Notes under the pieces: model-generated
What the model saw: the letters and a program-made list of their open reading frames with translations, nothing else
What the model was told of the DNA's origin: nothing
Database searches by the model: none
Program-made: the position numbers and the translations under genes
Shown: positions 9,110 to 22,110 of the stretch, in pieces
Layout of the letters: the number at the start of each line of letters is the position of its first letter
Numbering within the stretch: the first letter of the stretch is position 1
DNA from: Labia minor
Taxonomy: Eukaryota; Arthropoda; Insecta; Dermaptera; Spongiphoridae
NCBI GenBank assembly: GCA_963082975.1
Contig: OY720344.1
Coordinates: 89,962,107-90,026,106 of the forward strand
Direction of reading: 5' to 3'
DNA length: 64,000 nt

Positions 9110-12100
9110 TTCACGGAAATCTAAACCAACATATATAATATATATATATATATACTATATATAGTGTCTTTATATTATATCGAGATATAAAATGTATATT
9201 ATTTAACCGAGATATTATTCCTTAGATTCATTGTTAGTAAAGTCTTTGTTTGGGGCTTCCTTAACAAATCTCTTTAATACAAATATAACTTATTTTTATT
9301 TCTAATATTTCCACATAATTCTTATATTTTTCTTTCATTTACCAACTAAAACTGAGATGTAACACCGTAATTATTCTTTTTTTTTTAAAAGCTAATTCAC
9401 TTTCTTTTCTACTCTTTTTCCATGATTATATTCAGAAAAAAAGCCTCCATTAAAGGCTCAAGGGCCAATACAAAGCGAAGCTGAACAAAGGATCTGAGGG
9501 TTGGCCTTCACGAACAGGAAAGCATAGATCGAACGACCAAAAAGACTCTCGAGCTTTATTAAAGACGTAAGAGATAAGTCGCTGAAGCGCTTGAATACAA
9601 ACAAGTAATTATTCACCTTTTAATGAATTTATCTCTGTTACACTATCATTAGAAGTGAAATAAAATAATAATAAAAAAAACAAATAAATAAATAACCAAA
9701 AAACAAAAACAAATGTTTTCTACAAACTAAAACTTATAATACAAAAAAGTAATCAAGTTTTACTTGTGTTTTTTTTTCTTTTTCTTTTTACATGTTTATT
9801 CTCAAGTAAAAACAGTAAAACAGGTTGCGTGCTCTTGCACCCTCTATTCACCCTAATTATGAATCGAAATAGTCTATGATTCAAATAACATCAATTTTAT
9901 AACCACTATTTATAAGCTTTAAGTATACAAGTATTTTAAAGTGCAATAAAGATTCGAATATATCAACTTAAAAGGAAAATTTAATGTTTGATTTCTTAAT
10001 GATAATTGAAATCCATCAAATTTGCAATTAAATATTATAATTCCACAATTTGTTTCCCGACTGAAAAGTTCATTCCAGTGAAATGATATTAAAAATAATA
10101 TCAAAAAATATTATCGTTGAGTCATTTAAGAAAATTAAATTATTTAATTAAGTTTTAATAGACAATAGAATAATTTATCATCGATTTTAACAATTAGAAT
10201 TTTACTTTTCGATTAGTTATTGTTATGTGTCCATGTAAAAACAAAAAACATCTAAAAATATCATAAATATTGCGCTTTTTTTCCACGTGGATTCAATTTC
10301 TGCTTCAGTAATTAAAGGGAAATAATTGGCAATGAAAAAGTGATTGGTGGTTTGTGTAGATGTATAAAACGAAATATGTTTTAACACGAATGAAAAATTA
10401 AATCTTGGACAGGATTTATCAATTTATTTCACATAAAAAAATCATGATATTAAATAAAATAAAAAATAGAAAAAAGTAAATTATAATCCGGAATAGAGTA
10501 TATAATATTTACATTCAATGATAGTAAAACAATAATAGACAAATTTAATATTCGTGTTAAAATGTATTTTTAGTTTAGAAAAAAATTATATTATAGAAAA
10601 TTTTTAATAATTTCAAATTATTGATAAAATAAATACGTGTTTATCTTTCCTAAGTCAAATTCTAATTCACTGTTCTTGTTCATAAGTGAAAGTTAAAACA
10701 ATATATATTTTTTCATTATTTGTACGTTAATAAACAAAACACAAGATTAGTATTACTATGAACTCTTAGAATAGCAAAGCAATAGCAGCATTGTTTATAT
10801 TTATATTCAGAATTTTGATGGCTAAAATCGCAAGGATGATAATGAAACGTTGCTAAGGTAAGGAGAGCCAATTAACTTTCTCCATACCTGGAATTAATTT
10901 TAAACTTTTTAAGACTCAATTATACAACAATTTAGTGGAAAGGAATTAAAATATAACAAATTTTATTTCCAGGAACAAATCAGTTTTCACAACCATACGG
11001 TACACAATTGATAACCATGCTTATATCTTGCCTACCAGTAATGTCATGATGTGATCGTCCCTAAAAAATTTAATCGTTTAGATTTTTAGTAATGGATTGC
11101 TTTTTTTATAACTTGTTCAAGAATCAGAATTGATCGTAGATCTTTCCATAGTATTTTTTCTTAAAAGCTTTTAAAAGTACCCTTAAAGGATCGGTTTGGT
11201 ATCTGTATCAGAAATCATTTATTCACCTCCCGTCAGATTCTACTAAATATCGACTACTGCAAGAGATCGATGAGTAGCACTCTTTTTAATTGCATTAGGA
11301 CCATTGTATTTTTTCATATACGAGTATATTAATTAACGAATATATCTCACATATAATAATTTCAGATAATGAAAAAAAAAATCAAAATCAGTCTAATTAA
11401 TATTGTGATTTCAAAAAATTCATTCTACATTATATTCATACAAATAAAAAATGTAGTTCAATAGTAAAATATTTAATTAATTAATATTCACTCACCAATT
11501 ATTGGAATGTATCGCTTTTGTTTAAATTGAGCCGATAAACTCAATTAAAAATATTAATTAAAATGTATTAATATAAATCAGATGTTATGCAATAATAAAT
11601 AGAGGGTAAATATTTAATGAAGTTTTTTATGATTGCACCAGCTGTGAAGTAAAGTTGTAGAGAAATCCAACAAGACTTATATTGTTATAAATATTGATAA
11701 TATTAGTTTCTAAAGTAGTTTGTACTTTTCAAAAAGAAATGAAAAAACTAGTTTATGATAGAAAAAGTTTAATCATATAAATATATTGTATTATATTTTT
11801 ATTTTGGAAATTATTTTAATAATTTAATAATAATAAAATTTGTTTTTTTTTATAAAATTTTTTTATTATTAAAAGTGTTTTTTTTTCATTTCCTAATTTA
11901 GTTCACACTCTAAATATATATTTATATACGTATTTATCTTGTTCAAATTGTCAACAGTTAATAATATATTTTTTAAAATCCACTCAAATTCAAATAATTT
12001 TTCACTTGTTAATATAGTTTTTTTTCAAATATTAATTCAATAATTAAATTTAATTAATTAATTTTGGTTTTATATGGTCAAAATATTTCTTTGATATCAA

Positions 12101-12119
12101 ATATATAGCAAGATATAAA
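8462..12119. other. Long AT-rich stretch without a supported gene
   Basis: Contains a (TAA)n tract (about 9076-9107), TA-rich runs near 9130-9175, and a patch of more balanced composition at 9440-9600 with no recognisable product. A 61-codon minus-strand frame at 9919-10104 is unremarkable for this composition. No repeat family of this window recurs here. Confidence 0.5.
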
Positions 12120-12205
12120 TTGGAAAGACAAAGTTGGTAATGCGTTGGCTTAGAATCTTCATGTCTTCGGATTGAATCTTATCGAAGTATATTTTTTTCA
12201 ATCGG
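12120..12205 (+). mobile_element. Possible degraded tRNA-like (SINE) fragment
   Basis: TGGTAATGCGTTGGC resembles an RNA polymerase III A box, and GGATTGAATCT about 30 bases downstream resembles a B box. It weakly resembles the pieces at 52635 and 55995. No stable tRNA fold was confirmed; low confidence. Confidence 0.25.
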
Positions 12206-13802
12206 AAAAATTTTCAATTTTTAAAGTAATTAAGATTACAATTCATTTCCAGTATGCATTGTTTAACAAATTTCTATGATTCAAGTTATTTTAATTCCAA
12301 AAAGTGGTTTTCCCGATGATGTATGTGGGGGAGGGGAGTTGCCACATACCTGCTCCAACTTACAAGCTCACGTTGCTTTTAATCACTCAGTCCTTTTTCA
12401 ATTATTTTTATATCAAAATTATGTTTATTAATTTTGTTAAAAATACAATTACTATTTAATTGATAACTTTTAGAAATAGTTTGTTTAAATAAAATAAAAA
12501 AATATTTCTCCTGTAAAGTAGGCAACCAAATTCACCGAAACCATCCACACTTTTGTGACAACCCAATAGCTTAGCGAATGCATACAAATATATTTAAACA
12601 TAAAAATCAATTGAAAAGTTTTATGAGATTTCCACATATATTGGTTTATAATATATTAAGTTAAAATAATTTTTAATTCGAAGTTTTAATATATAATATG
12701 TAAATTGATAATTATATTAATTATAGTTATTTACAAAAGAGCTTTTAAAATTTTTTAAACTTGTTTACATCAAAATCTTTTTTTATCTAAAAATCAATAC
12801 TTCACCATTATCAATGAAATTGGAGTATAAATCATTATTTTATTGTTTATTTTTTATTTTTTTTTATTTCATTTAAAAATAATTATAAATTATACACAAG
12901 TTTATAAATGAAATAAATATTAACTAATTAAACTTAAATTTATCAAGATTTTAAGTTATAAAGGATTCACCCTCCCACTTATCCATGTTTTTTTTGTTAC
13001 TTCATCTTTTATTCTTTTGCTTTTCTCTGAAATAAGAGAAATGATCTTTGCTATTTCCTTAAAGGGAAATAGATCCTCTTAATCCAGAATGAAGCAACCA
13101 TTTATTTAAAACACGTTTCATTTACCAAATTTTTTTTGCCATTTGTCATCGCTTAAAAACAGAAATGATATGATGACAATAGCTAAGAGTGAGAGAAATT
13201 GTCCAATGAACAAATTCGAAATTTAGATTGTGTATTGAATAAAATATTCTGGCATTTATAGGTTGTGTTTTTTCACCTTAATGTAAAGTTTTATATATTA
13301 TGTGACGACATTTGAAATGAGAAATTTTATAAATTTGAATTTAAAACCTTTTTTAAAAATAATATTTGAAATTCTTCAAATATTGAAATATTATTATTAT
13401 TATTATTATTATTTATTGTGTATTGATCTTTTTGTGACAACGCAAGGTCTCCATAAAGGGCGAGCATTTTGATCTTTAGTCGATTGAGTTCTGTTGTTAA
13501 GTTAATTAATTTAATTTCCCAAGCTGAAGAAATCGTTTAATATTAAAAGAGCCTATACACGATTGATATTTGGTGTTAATTTTTTTCGTTTTCAATTTTC
13601 ATAATCGCCCTTGTTCACCAGGATCTGAATACCCGGGTGCCACTTGGATACGTGTATTGGGAGATTGGTTACCTTGTGGAGTATTTTTGTTTTTCTTCTC
13701 ATGCTCCATGGATGTTTGTCATGAAATAGTCATTTACTAATAAGAGAAGAATTAATTGTGTGTTTATAAATGATATTTAATGTCAAAAATATATACATAT
13801 AT
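12206..13802. other. AT-rich spacer
   Basis: Contains a G-rich run near 12327-12340, a (TTA)n tract at about 13391-13413, and a less AT-rich patch at 13610-13720 (with CCCGGGTGCCACTTGG) that I cannot assign. No gene seen. Confidence 0.5.
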
Positions 13803-13975
13803 TTAGACTGTATGACCCAAAGTCTAAATTGCTATTTTGGTTTGAATGGATGAGTTACTAACGCTAGGAAGTAGTGTCTGTAGTGTTAATGCTAGGTATA
13901 CTAAGATCAAAACAAAGTAAGTTATAATCCATTCATCCCAAAATACTAACACTGTTGGTCATACAGATTAAGAGG
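13803..13975. repeat. Imperfect inverted repeat, MITE-like
   Basis: The ends CTGTATGACC (about 13808) and GGTCATACAG (about 13960) are inverted. Further in, CTATTTTGGTTTGAATGGAT pairs imperfectly with ATCCATTCATCCCAAAATA. The arms are roughly 60 bp with mismatches. Target duplication not identified. Confidence 0.42.
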
Positions 13976-14231
13976 AAGAAGATCTAGAATCCCAAAATGC
14001 TCTTGAAAATGGCCCTAAGATAGGCACCAAAACTTCGTGATTTTAAATTTCATTACAATAGGAAATGAATATTTCATAATAAAATCATATATATTAAAAC
14101 ATTATTAAAACAATATGAAATAATTTAATTAGAGAATTCCTTTTTATATAATAGTTAAGATTTTGGATTAATACATTTTTTAACAAAAGATTTATTACTT
14201 AACATATACATTCAAACTGTAATTTATTAAA

Positions 14232-15285
14232 ATGACGACCACATATGCAGAAGAAATCAGAATTCAGGTTAAATCGATCAACATTAGATCAGATATATTC
14301 ATTAAGGCAGATAGAAAAGAAACACTAATTCAATATTTTGGTTCAACTATTCGTATATAGACTTTAACAAAGCTCGGGAATCTTTTGATCTGGGAAAACC
14401 GTTATAAATTTTACTTTTATTGGAAATTCCGAAAAAATTAGTACGAATGATTCAAATTTGCCTAAGGGTACTATCACCAATAACTTATCTTCAGAATATG
14501 TGATTAAACAAATTGGGGAGATATCAAACGAAATTCAATTAGGCAAAAAATGCAAGTATTAGTTTACGGGGATGATTTAAATATAATAGGAGACTCAATA
14601 AATTCATTTAAAGTTGCGATAGAAAAATTAATAGATGCCGGAAAAGAGGTGGGGCTTGCAATTAATACTGCTAAAACAAAATATTTAGTAGAATTAACAC
14701 AAAATTTTAGCATACAAAACGTAGTATTTGAAAATGTAGAAAAATTTAAATACTTAGTCTGTATAGCCACGAAGGATGATAATAATCGGGAAGTATTTAA
14801 ATCGAGGTCACAAGCGGGTAAAACCTGTATAATCAGTAAAGGGCTTATCTCGTTAAAATTATTATCAAAGGGTATCAAAATTAAAATTTATAAAACAATT
14901 ATCTTGCTGGTTGTATTATATTGATGTGAGACATGGTCCAATGACCCTGTGAGAGTATATTCAGATTATTTGAAAATACGATCATTCGCAGCATTTATGA
15001 GCCAAAGACGGATGTGGTCAACGGGAAATGGCGGAGACTGCATAACGAAGAATTGCATGACCTCTATGCATCTGCAGAAAGTTAGAGAAGAAGGTTGCGC
15101 TGGACGAAGCAGGAAACGTAGTAAGAATGGTTGATGATAGACTATCGAAGGTGGGTGGATAATGTAAAAATGGAGAGAGATGAGAGAAAATTGGAGTTGG
15201 ATGGAGTTGGACGGGACTCAGGATAAGGATACTTGGAGGCAAAGGGTTTTAAAGTACTGTAGAGCCACAGAGTTCGCTAGATAGA
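14232..15285 (+). pseudogene. LINE reverse transcriptase and C-terminal domain, decayed
   Basis: Remnant of a non-LTR retrotransposon ORF2. From 14263 one frame gives FRLNRSTLDQIYSLRQI, a reverse-transcriptase motif. Further fragments cover the KAF/IP region (14365-14440). A 124-codon frame at 14550-14924 starts with the catalytic YGDD box (LVYGDDLNIIGDS) and continues through GKEVGLAIN and KTKYLV to IYKTIILLVVLY. After the stop at 14922 the thumb and tail continue in shifted frames (CETW, FMSQRRMWS, a late DTWR-like motif at about 15225). Several stops, frame shifts and an internal deletion exclude function. The C-terminal organisation fits the RTE/Jockey-like group; the clade is inferred. 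Confidence 0.82.
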
Positions 15286-17254
15286 TAGATTCAAACTTGT
15301 TAGTTTCAAATTAATTTGTTATTCATTCATTTGCTTTTTCATTTCTGTGAAGGTATGAGTTAAATTGGCCTCTTAACATTTCAAAAAAAAAATAAATAAA
15401 TAAATAAATAAAAAAACAAATAATAATAATAATAATAATATATAAAGAAATAAAATAAAAAAAATAGTATTTCTGTTAATCTTCTTATAAACTTTTCCAT
15501 CTCCATTTATTAAAGTATAATTGAATATTCTTAAAAAAAAACAAAAACTTTTTGTCGTCAAATTGTATATATGCTAGTATATTTTTTTTCTCTTTTTATT
15601 TTGCTATAAAAAAAAGTTCGATATCCATTTGATCTGGAAACTTATGAAGGCTTAATAGGTGAAAAGGGAAGCTGTGGAAAGGACATCTCTCCCACGATCT
15701 CTCCCAATAAAATAGCTCCCGGGAAATTAGCCTTTTAAAATAATCATTAACTTTATACTAATAATAATTTCCAGTTCATTCAAAATAGATAAATGAAAAT
15801 CTATTTTAATTGCGTAACAACAAATAATTGTCTAAAATTCAACCTTTAAATATAAATCGATCTCTGCCCTTAATTGCAAATTGAGGGGTGAGGGAGTAAA
15901 ATAAATTCAATATTTGATCATGTTCTATTATATTTTAATTTATAGAATAAATGAAAATATATTTTCTTTAATATTAATAATTATATTAAAATACATTTTT
16001 GATTATTTAAATATAACGGTAGATTTAGTAAAGAACATTACTTTATCTAATTTTTAATTTTACTCTCAAGAGTCAAGTACCACTACTCATCACTTATCTT
16101 TAAGAATTGAAGAGGTGGATGAGCAACAACATAAAAATAAATAGAAAAATGATATAATTTTAAGATTTTTTTTTCTTTTTTTTGTGTGTATATATCTGTT
16201 TTATGAATGTAAATAAATTTTGTTAAAATAAAAAAAAAGGGAGTAAAATATTTTAATTGATATTTGGTGTTATTTATTTAGTGTTCATTACTAATTAAAA
16301 AATAATTTAATTGTTGATGTCTATTTAAGAACAAGTTAAAACAAAAGTCTATATAATGAAATTGTTGCAATGATATCTATAAATTGATGTTATATTTTAG
16401 AAAAATACAGCATCATTTTCCACTGAAATTTCTAGCAGGCATTTATTGATGATTTATACGTTCGTCTGATGTCCACCTCCATAAATAAATGTATATTTAT
16501 TGATATTACAGCCATTACCATCAAAAGCTATGATACACCTTTATTACACATTTATTTTATGATAAATAGATATGTTTCTTGTAGTTATTCGTAGTATTTG
16601 TCTTTTATTCAACAAGATCAAGTATGAACTCATCAACTAGAATGGTTCTACAGAAAATAAAAAACAAAAAACAAATATCCTCTTTGAACTAAATTAATAA
16701 AATGAATAAAATTATTTTTTAAGTTTTTTTTTCCTTTTAAGAAGTTAATACATATAAAAAATGTTTCTACTTAATGTTAATGTGATATAAATAAATAAAA
16801 AGAAAAACTTTTTTTTTAAAATTTAACAGAAGGGGGAAGTTTCCAGACCAGGCTGACTAAAGTTATACAGAGGCTTCTCTATTCATTTCCACATCTGTTC
16901 ATATCTCTTCTCAATTTATTGACTTTTACTGTCATAATGAATTATTTAATGTATCTACATACTCGTATACTTGTTGCTCTTTAATTTGGCACTAAAAATT
17001 CTGTTCTTTTTACTTTTAAATATTCTTTTTAATTCATTCTCTCAGAACCAAATAAATATAAAATTTTTTTATAAAAGCGTTGAAATATTTATGGGTTAAA
17101 AATAAATAAATAACGAGTAAATAAACCAGTCTTGGCGTGCTTTTTAGATTAACATTTTGAAAGAAAATTTTACTTACTAGTTAATAAAATATGTATATAA
17201 TATTTTTTTTTTTTAATTGAACAGAATTTTAAATAAATTTCAATTTAATTTCAA
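15286..17254. other. AT-rich spacer between two LINE remnants
   Basis: Holds an AAAT/TAA-rich tract (15384-15440), which may be the tail of the preceding LINE remnant, and a short G-containing patch at 15640-15730. No gene recognised. Confidence 0.5.
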
Positions 17255-17257
17255 TTC

Positions 17258-17835
17258 GAGATAAGTTTAAAGCGAGATTACAATCGGGAAATGCCTGTTA
17301 TCATGCAGTAAAGGTGCTTATCGCGCCAAAATTATTATCAAAGGGGATAGAAATTGAAATATATAAAACAATTATTTTGTTGTTTGTATTATATAGGTGT
17401 GAGGCATGGTCTATTACCTTAGGAGACGAGAGTAGATTTAGAGATTTTGAGAATAAGATTCTTCGCACATTTATGGGCCAAAAAAAGATGAGGTCACCGG
17501 GGAATGGCGGAGACTGTATAACGAAGAATTGCATGACCTCTATGCATCTCTAGATATAGTTAGAATTATAAAATTGAGAAGGCTGCGATAGGCAGGTCAC
17601 GTGGCTAGAATGGGAGAGGAAAGAATGGCGAAAAATATATTTGTGGGGAGACCGAGTGGGAAACGTCTGCTTGGAAGAACAAGGACGCGGTGGGTGGATA
17701 ATGTGGGAAAGGACGTGAGAGAGATGGGAGAAGATAGGGACTGGAGAGTTGTGGCTCAGAATAGGAATACTTGGAGGGGTGTGGTTGCTCGGCCAAAAAC
17801 TTTCGAGTTCCTTAGAGCCACAGAGATAGATAGAT
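17258..17835 (+). pseudogene. LINE ORF2 C-terminal fragment
   Basis: 5'-truncated LINE copy. An upstream frame (17314-17553) reads LLSKGIEIEIYKTIILLFVL, then CEAWSITLGDESRFRDFENK, ILRTFMGQKK and GNGGDCITKNCMTSMHL. After a frame change (17595-17830) the tail reads HVARMGEERMAKNIFVGRPS, GKRLLGRTRTRWVDNVGKDV, then DWRVVAQNRNTWRGVVARPK. This is the post-RT region seen in many insect endonuclease/reverse-transcriptase LINEs. It is less decayed than the 14-kb copy, and the two could be pieces of related insertions. It ends at AGATAGATAGA near 17836. Confidence 0.86.
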
Positions 17836-19979
17836 TTGATTTCAATATTTCAACATTGGTATCTTCATATGAGAGGTGTGTTTTTAATATTTTTTAACAA
17901 ACAATTATAATAAATTTATAATAGGATTGAAAATAATTTTTAATATAATTTTAAATTTATTATATCTAATCGAGATAGTATGCTTTATCGACGTTAAGAA
18001 AATAGATGACGGTGTGTGATTTGTGATTATTATAAAAAGGATTGATTTTAGATTGTTTGTCTAGAAGATTTGAAAGACAGCTCGTTTATTTTTTTATCAC
18101 TCTTCTAAGATAATCAGATATCATTTTATGTTCCTTTCAATATTTAGTTCATTTCCTCTAACCAACTAATATTTCCGTCTCCCTTGCCATCTTCAAGATC
18201 TTTTTTTTTATAGGAAAGCCTCTTCTTTAGGTTCAAGTGATATGTGTGAAATGTTGAATCGATTTCTATCGGAGCTAATGGCTGATGTTATTGGTTCTAA
18301 AAGAGTTTTTGGAACTAGCAAGATAGATATGTTTTAGAAAAGAGCAAAGTGAATCTGTTTTTATCACTTAAGAATTTTATATTATTTTTTCTTTTCTTTT
18401 GATTATTTATTTTTAAAATATTTAGTTTTAAATAAAATAAAAAAATATGCCTTTTATTAAATTAAAATAAATTATATAAGTATTTTAAGAGAAATGTTTT
18501 CTATATATTAATTATTATAAAATTATTACAAAAATTATCAAAAATATTATAGTAGTAATTTTTAATAAATGTAAAGGCTTGAAATCAGAAACCCTCCTCT
18601 CAAAGGCTTTTAAAGACAAAAACTAGTGAAAAAAGCTATTTGTTCTTATTTTACTATGGGAATTATATATTATGAAAATTATTACTAAAATATTTATTTT
18701 AAAATTTATATTTTAGTTAAGAAAAACATTTTTAAAAATTGAATTAGTCTCATAATAGGTATAATTGATAAAATATATAATGTAAGTGTATATAAGGTAA
18801 ACCCGAGGGATACAAGTTTGCGCTAATACTTATTATGACATAACATTTGGTGTTGATGGTACCTAAGGCTATTCATTATCAAAAATTGCAGCTTTATTCT
18901 TAAAATAAGTACCATTCTAATTTATAAAAATAAAAAAATAGTTGGGGATATTGTTTATGGGAAATAACATGTAAAACAAAAATAAAATCGCATAAAGTTG
19001 AAATGTTTAAATATTTTATTGGGTAAGAGTTTTAAGAAATAATATATTTACACAAATCTCTAACCATGAATATTAAATTGATTGGGGGTTCAATTTTTCA
19101 AAGTTAAGCTGAGGTAAAATGCAGGCATAAACACGCAATCATAAACACAATTATTCCTTTGACACACTTAAAGATAAAGGCTTGCAAATAATAAACAATG
19201 AGGGTTATGTGAATAAATATCATAAATATTGTTTTTAAAGAATGTGGAAAAAACTAGAATACACTTCTATAATAATTGCAAAAGAAAACAAATTACGTCT
19301 TTGAAATAAATATGATAAAATTTCGCTTGTGTTGATCTTCAAGATGAAAAAAACAAATTTTCTTTGCACGACGGTTCACTTATAAATAATATAAACATGT
19401 ATGATCTGGTACTAACGTTCCCCAATACTAAAAGACCTAGTTTTCGACATATAGAAAAACATCGTCCTTTTCTTTGGTTTTATCTTATATTATCTTCTCA
19501 TATAAAACTTATTTCTTTATTTTTTTAAATATTTATATTTAAATTTTATTTATATTAAAAAACTGGAAAATTAACTTTTTAATAATCTTGAATCAAAGAA
19601 AAGATGTTTATATTTCTTATATTTGGTCATACTCATGTCAAATATGGGGAACTACTAGCTAATCCACTATAAGTAATATTCAAAGAGTGCAATCCAAGAT
19701 ACTCAGATACTCATAATATCTGTTGACAAAATAACCATCAATAACCATGGTTTATAATTATAAAGTAAATATAATTTTATTATTATATAGAATTTATTTT
19801 ATTTTGATATTATAAAATTTTATATTATATTCTATGTTTATTATAAATGTACACTTGTATATAAATGAATATTGTATATATTGTCTAATTTTCAAATAGA
19901 TAGTTTTTCATTTAAATGAAAATTCTACAATTATTTAAATCACAATATTCCTTCTAAATAAAACACACAAACACACAAG
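17836..19979. other. AT-rich spacer, nothing recognised
   Basis: A patch at 18200-18330 is less AT-rich but shows no coding pattern. No repeat family recurs here. Confidence 0.5.
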
Positions 19980-20165
19980 CCCGCTTTTTTCCCTTTACGA
20001 TTGTCGTGCAATCTCCAAACAGTCGGAATGAAAACGACCAGACTTGTTGAGGGCGGGAACGACCCCCAATCCCACTACCAATAGTTCACATGGGGTAGTG
20101 ATCACGACCGGCTAGCCGATTGGTAGTGATCTCGCCCGGTTCACCACCCTGTGTGAACCCGCCTT
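19980..20165. other. GC-rich patch with nested inverted repeats
   Basis: Far richer in G+C than its surroundings. CACTACCAAT (near 20080) pairs with ATTGGTAGTG (near 20120), GTTCACA pairs with TGTGAAC (near 20153), and the palindromes GTGATCAC and CGGCTAGCCG lie between them. It may be the structured end of an unknown element; no product or family recognised. Confidence 0.4.
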
Positions 20166-20501
20166 TAGGGAAGTAATTCTTCATACATTCATTTTAAACA
20201 TACAAAAAAACTTAAAAATCATTCAAACACAGCCATTACTCTCCTGGACAACAGTGAAGTGACCACAAGACTCAAGAAGAACCATGTTCTTGACACTGAA
20301 GAACCCTCTTCTTTGAACAATTGGAAAATGAAATTCAAATAGGGAAGTCAATGGACAACTTTCCTTTCAAGTATGAATGAAGGTGCCTGTAGGAATGCAA
20401 ACCTATTTTGTCAAATTTATTAAAAGTTTTATATAAGCTGATTATAAATAGAAAATAAATTTGAAAAAGAAATTTCTTATACCTATATATATTATTTTAA
20501 T

Positions 20502-20791
20502 AAGGCGCCATAGGGTGAAAGGTAGTGTCGCTGTCTCACATTCTCTTGGTCCCGAGTTCAAGTCCCGGGCCTGGCAAGGGATTATTTCTAACTGGGGTCT
20601 ATGGGAGGGAGTCAACTTAGCCTCCGGGATCAACATTGGGAAGCTACTTGATAAAAAGTAGCGCCTCCGATCAAGAAAATCAAGGTAAAGGTTGATAGAC
20701 ACGTTCTACTGATCAAAGGATACCTAATTGATATAACCAACTTGATAGGCGTTGTTCTTGCGTAGGACGTACAAAAGTCAGAGGTTTTTTT
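20502..20791 (+). mobile_element. tRNA-derived SINE with perfect 14-bp target duplication
   Basis: The 5' head is tRNA-like. A B box GAGTTCAAGTCCC lies near 20553, inside CCCGAGTTCAAGTCCCGGG, a possible T arm. An upstream A-box-like GGTGAAAGGTAGTG lies near 20514. A unique body follows, with GATCAAGAAAATCAAGGTAA, ending GTACAAAAGTCAGAGG and a T-run. TATATTATTTTAAT flanks it on both sides (20488-20501 and 20792-20805), the expected mark of LINE-driven insertion. A second copy is at 44057-44328. It is probably transcribed by RNA polymerase III and mobilised by a LINE; the partner is unknown. Confidence 0.85.
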
Positions 20792-20805
20792 TATATTATT
20801 TTAAT

Positions 20806-21439
20806 TATAAATAAAGAATATCGTTATATTTACTGTATGGAATAAATAATAACATTTTATAAGTTATTATTCCAATGGGAATTGGGATTATTCAAATGTT
20901 GAGTGCTTTTCTAAACCGTCTAGTTTATTAACCTGTTTCATTACATTTTGAACGATCCTTATTATGGCACTTGTTTCCAATCTCTCGCAACAGTGAACCA
21001 ACTCTTTAATGTCATAAAGTCATATCTGTTTATGATTTGCAATAAAATCTCTATTCAATGGGTATTTTATGTCGAATAGTTTGTTGAAATGCCGTTTTGG
21101 GATAAATTTGTACATATACTTTGAAATGAGAGTGAAAGAAAGAGATAAATTGGCAAAGCATGAGAATGGATAGAAGAGAGAGAGAAAGAGAAGTAGAGGG
21201 GGGGGGTTGAAAATTTCAATAGGTTCAAATGGAAAAAAAAAACACTCAAGATAAATGTGTTTATTCCGAATCAAATTTATCGAACTTTGAATTAAATAGA
21301 ATCAATACGAAAATGTCATTATATTAGGGTTTAAAAAGAGAAAATGAAAAATGGGTTTTTATTAAAAGAGAACTAGAGAGCGATCCATTAAGATGTCATT
21401 GTTTTTGTTTAGTTCTCATTAAGTTCTGATATCGTTTTT
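20806..21439. other. AT-rich spacer with a purine tract
   Basis: A GA-rich run at 21172-21210 ends in GGGGGGGGG. The minus-strand frames across it are low-complexity. No gene recognised. Confidence 0.5.
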
Positions 21440-22110
21440 ACCGACCGACGATAGTAAGGGAGGTATTGTTTTCACACCAAATTTCACATGTGGAGATTTT
21501 TACATATCTCCACGAATCATGCATTTTCTAAACAGAAAAAAGTATTTTTAGCATGATGTCTGTCCGTCCGTCTGTCCGTCCGTCTGTCCGTCCGTCTGTC
21601 CGTCCGTCTGTCCGTCCGTATAGATGTGTACAGCCTGAACGGCTCAACAGATTTTGATGAAATTTGGTATATTTACTTAATGCATCAGTGGGATGAATTG
21701 ATCAACTTTTGGTGTATATCCGGAAACCGGAAGTGGTAGTATTAGCGATCGACGATAGGAAGGAAAGGGTTATTTTCACACCAAATTTCACATGAGGAGA
21801 TTTTTTTATATATCACCACGAATCATGCACTTTGTATTGGTTTTATCCTCGAGAAAAATCATATTTATTAGTTTTTACTTGATTTAAAATTATATGACGT
21901 CATCCAGCCATTCATGACGTCACAGCCTGGTCTTACATATATATTATAAATAAAATAAAATTAAAAATGTTTATATTTATTATTTATGTATTCATATCTG
22001 TTTTTTATTACATTAATAGATATATTAAAATTATTTGAAATTGTTTCTGTAGCTGGAAATTAATTTTTCAAACCGTCGGTCGGTTCGGACCTGGCCACAG
22101 GTCAACTTAT
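21440..22110 (+). mobile_element. HINE-like element, family D subfamily 1, full length
   Basis: Best reference copy. The 5' repeat ACCGACCGACGATAGTAAGG is followed by a module with a stem GTGGAGAT/ATCTCCAC around an 8-base loop (21495-21518). The (GTCY)n tract spans about 21559-21620. Then come the core GATGAAATTTGGTATATT and CCGGAAACCGGAAGTGG, the second 5'-like module (about 21747-21840) and TGACGTCA at 21895 and 21915. The 3' repeat CCGTCGGTCGGT leads into the perfect hairpin GACCTG-GCCA-CAGGTC (22088-22103), then AACTTATT. The subterminal repeats at the two ends are inverted copies. No protein is encoded. Confidence 0.72.

Noticed and set aside
15018-15242. Minus-strand frame opposite the LINE tail (also 17605-17796 and 14564-14878)
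   Set aside because: Mirror frames of LINE coding sequence; the plus strand carries the recognisable RT motifs.
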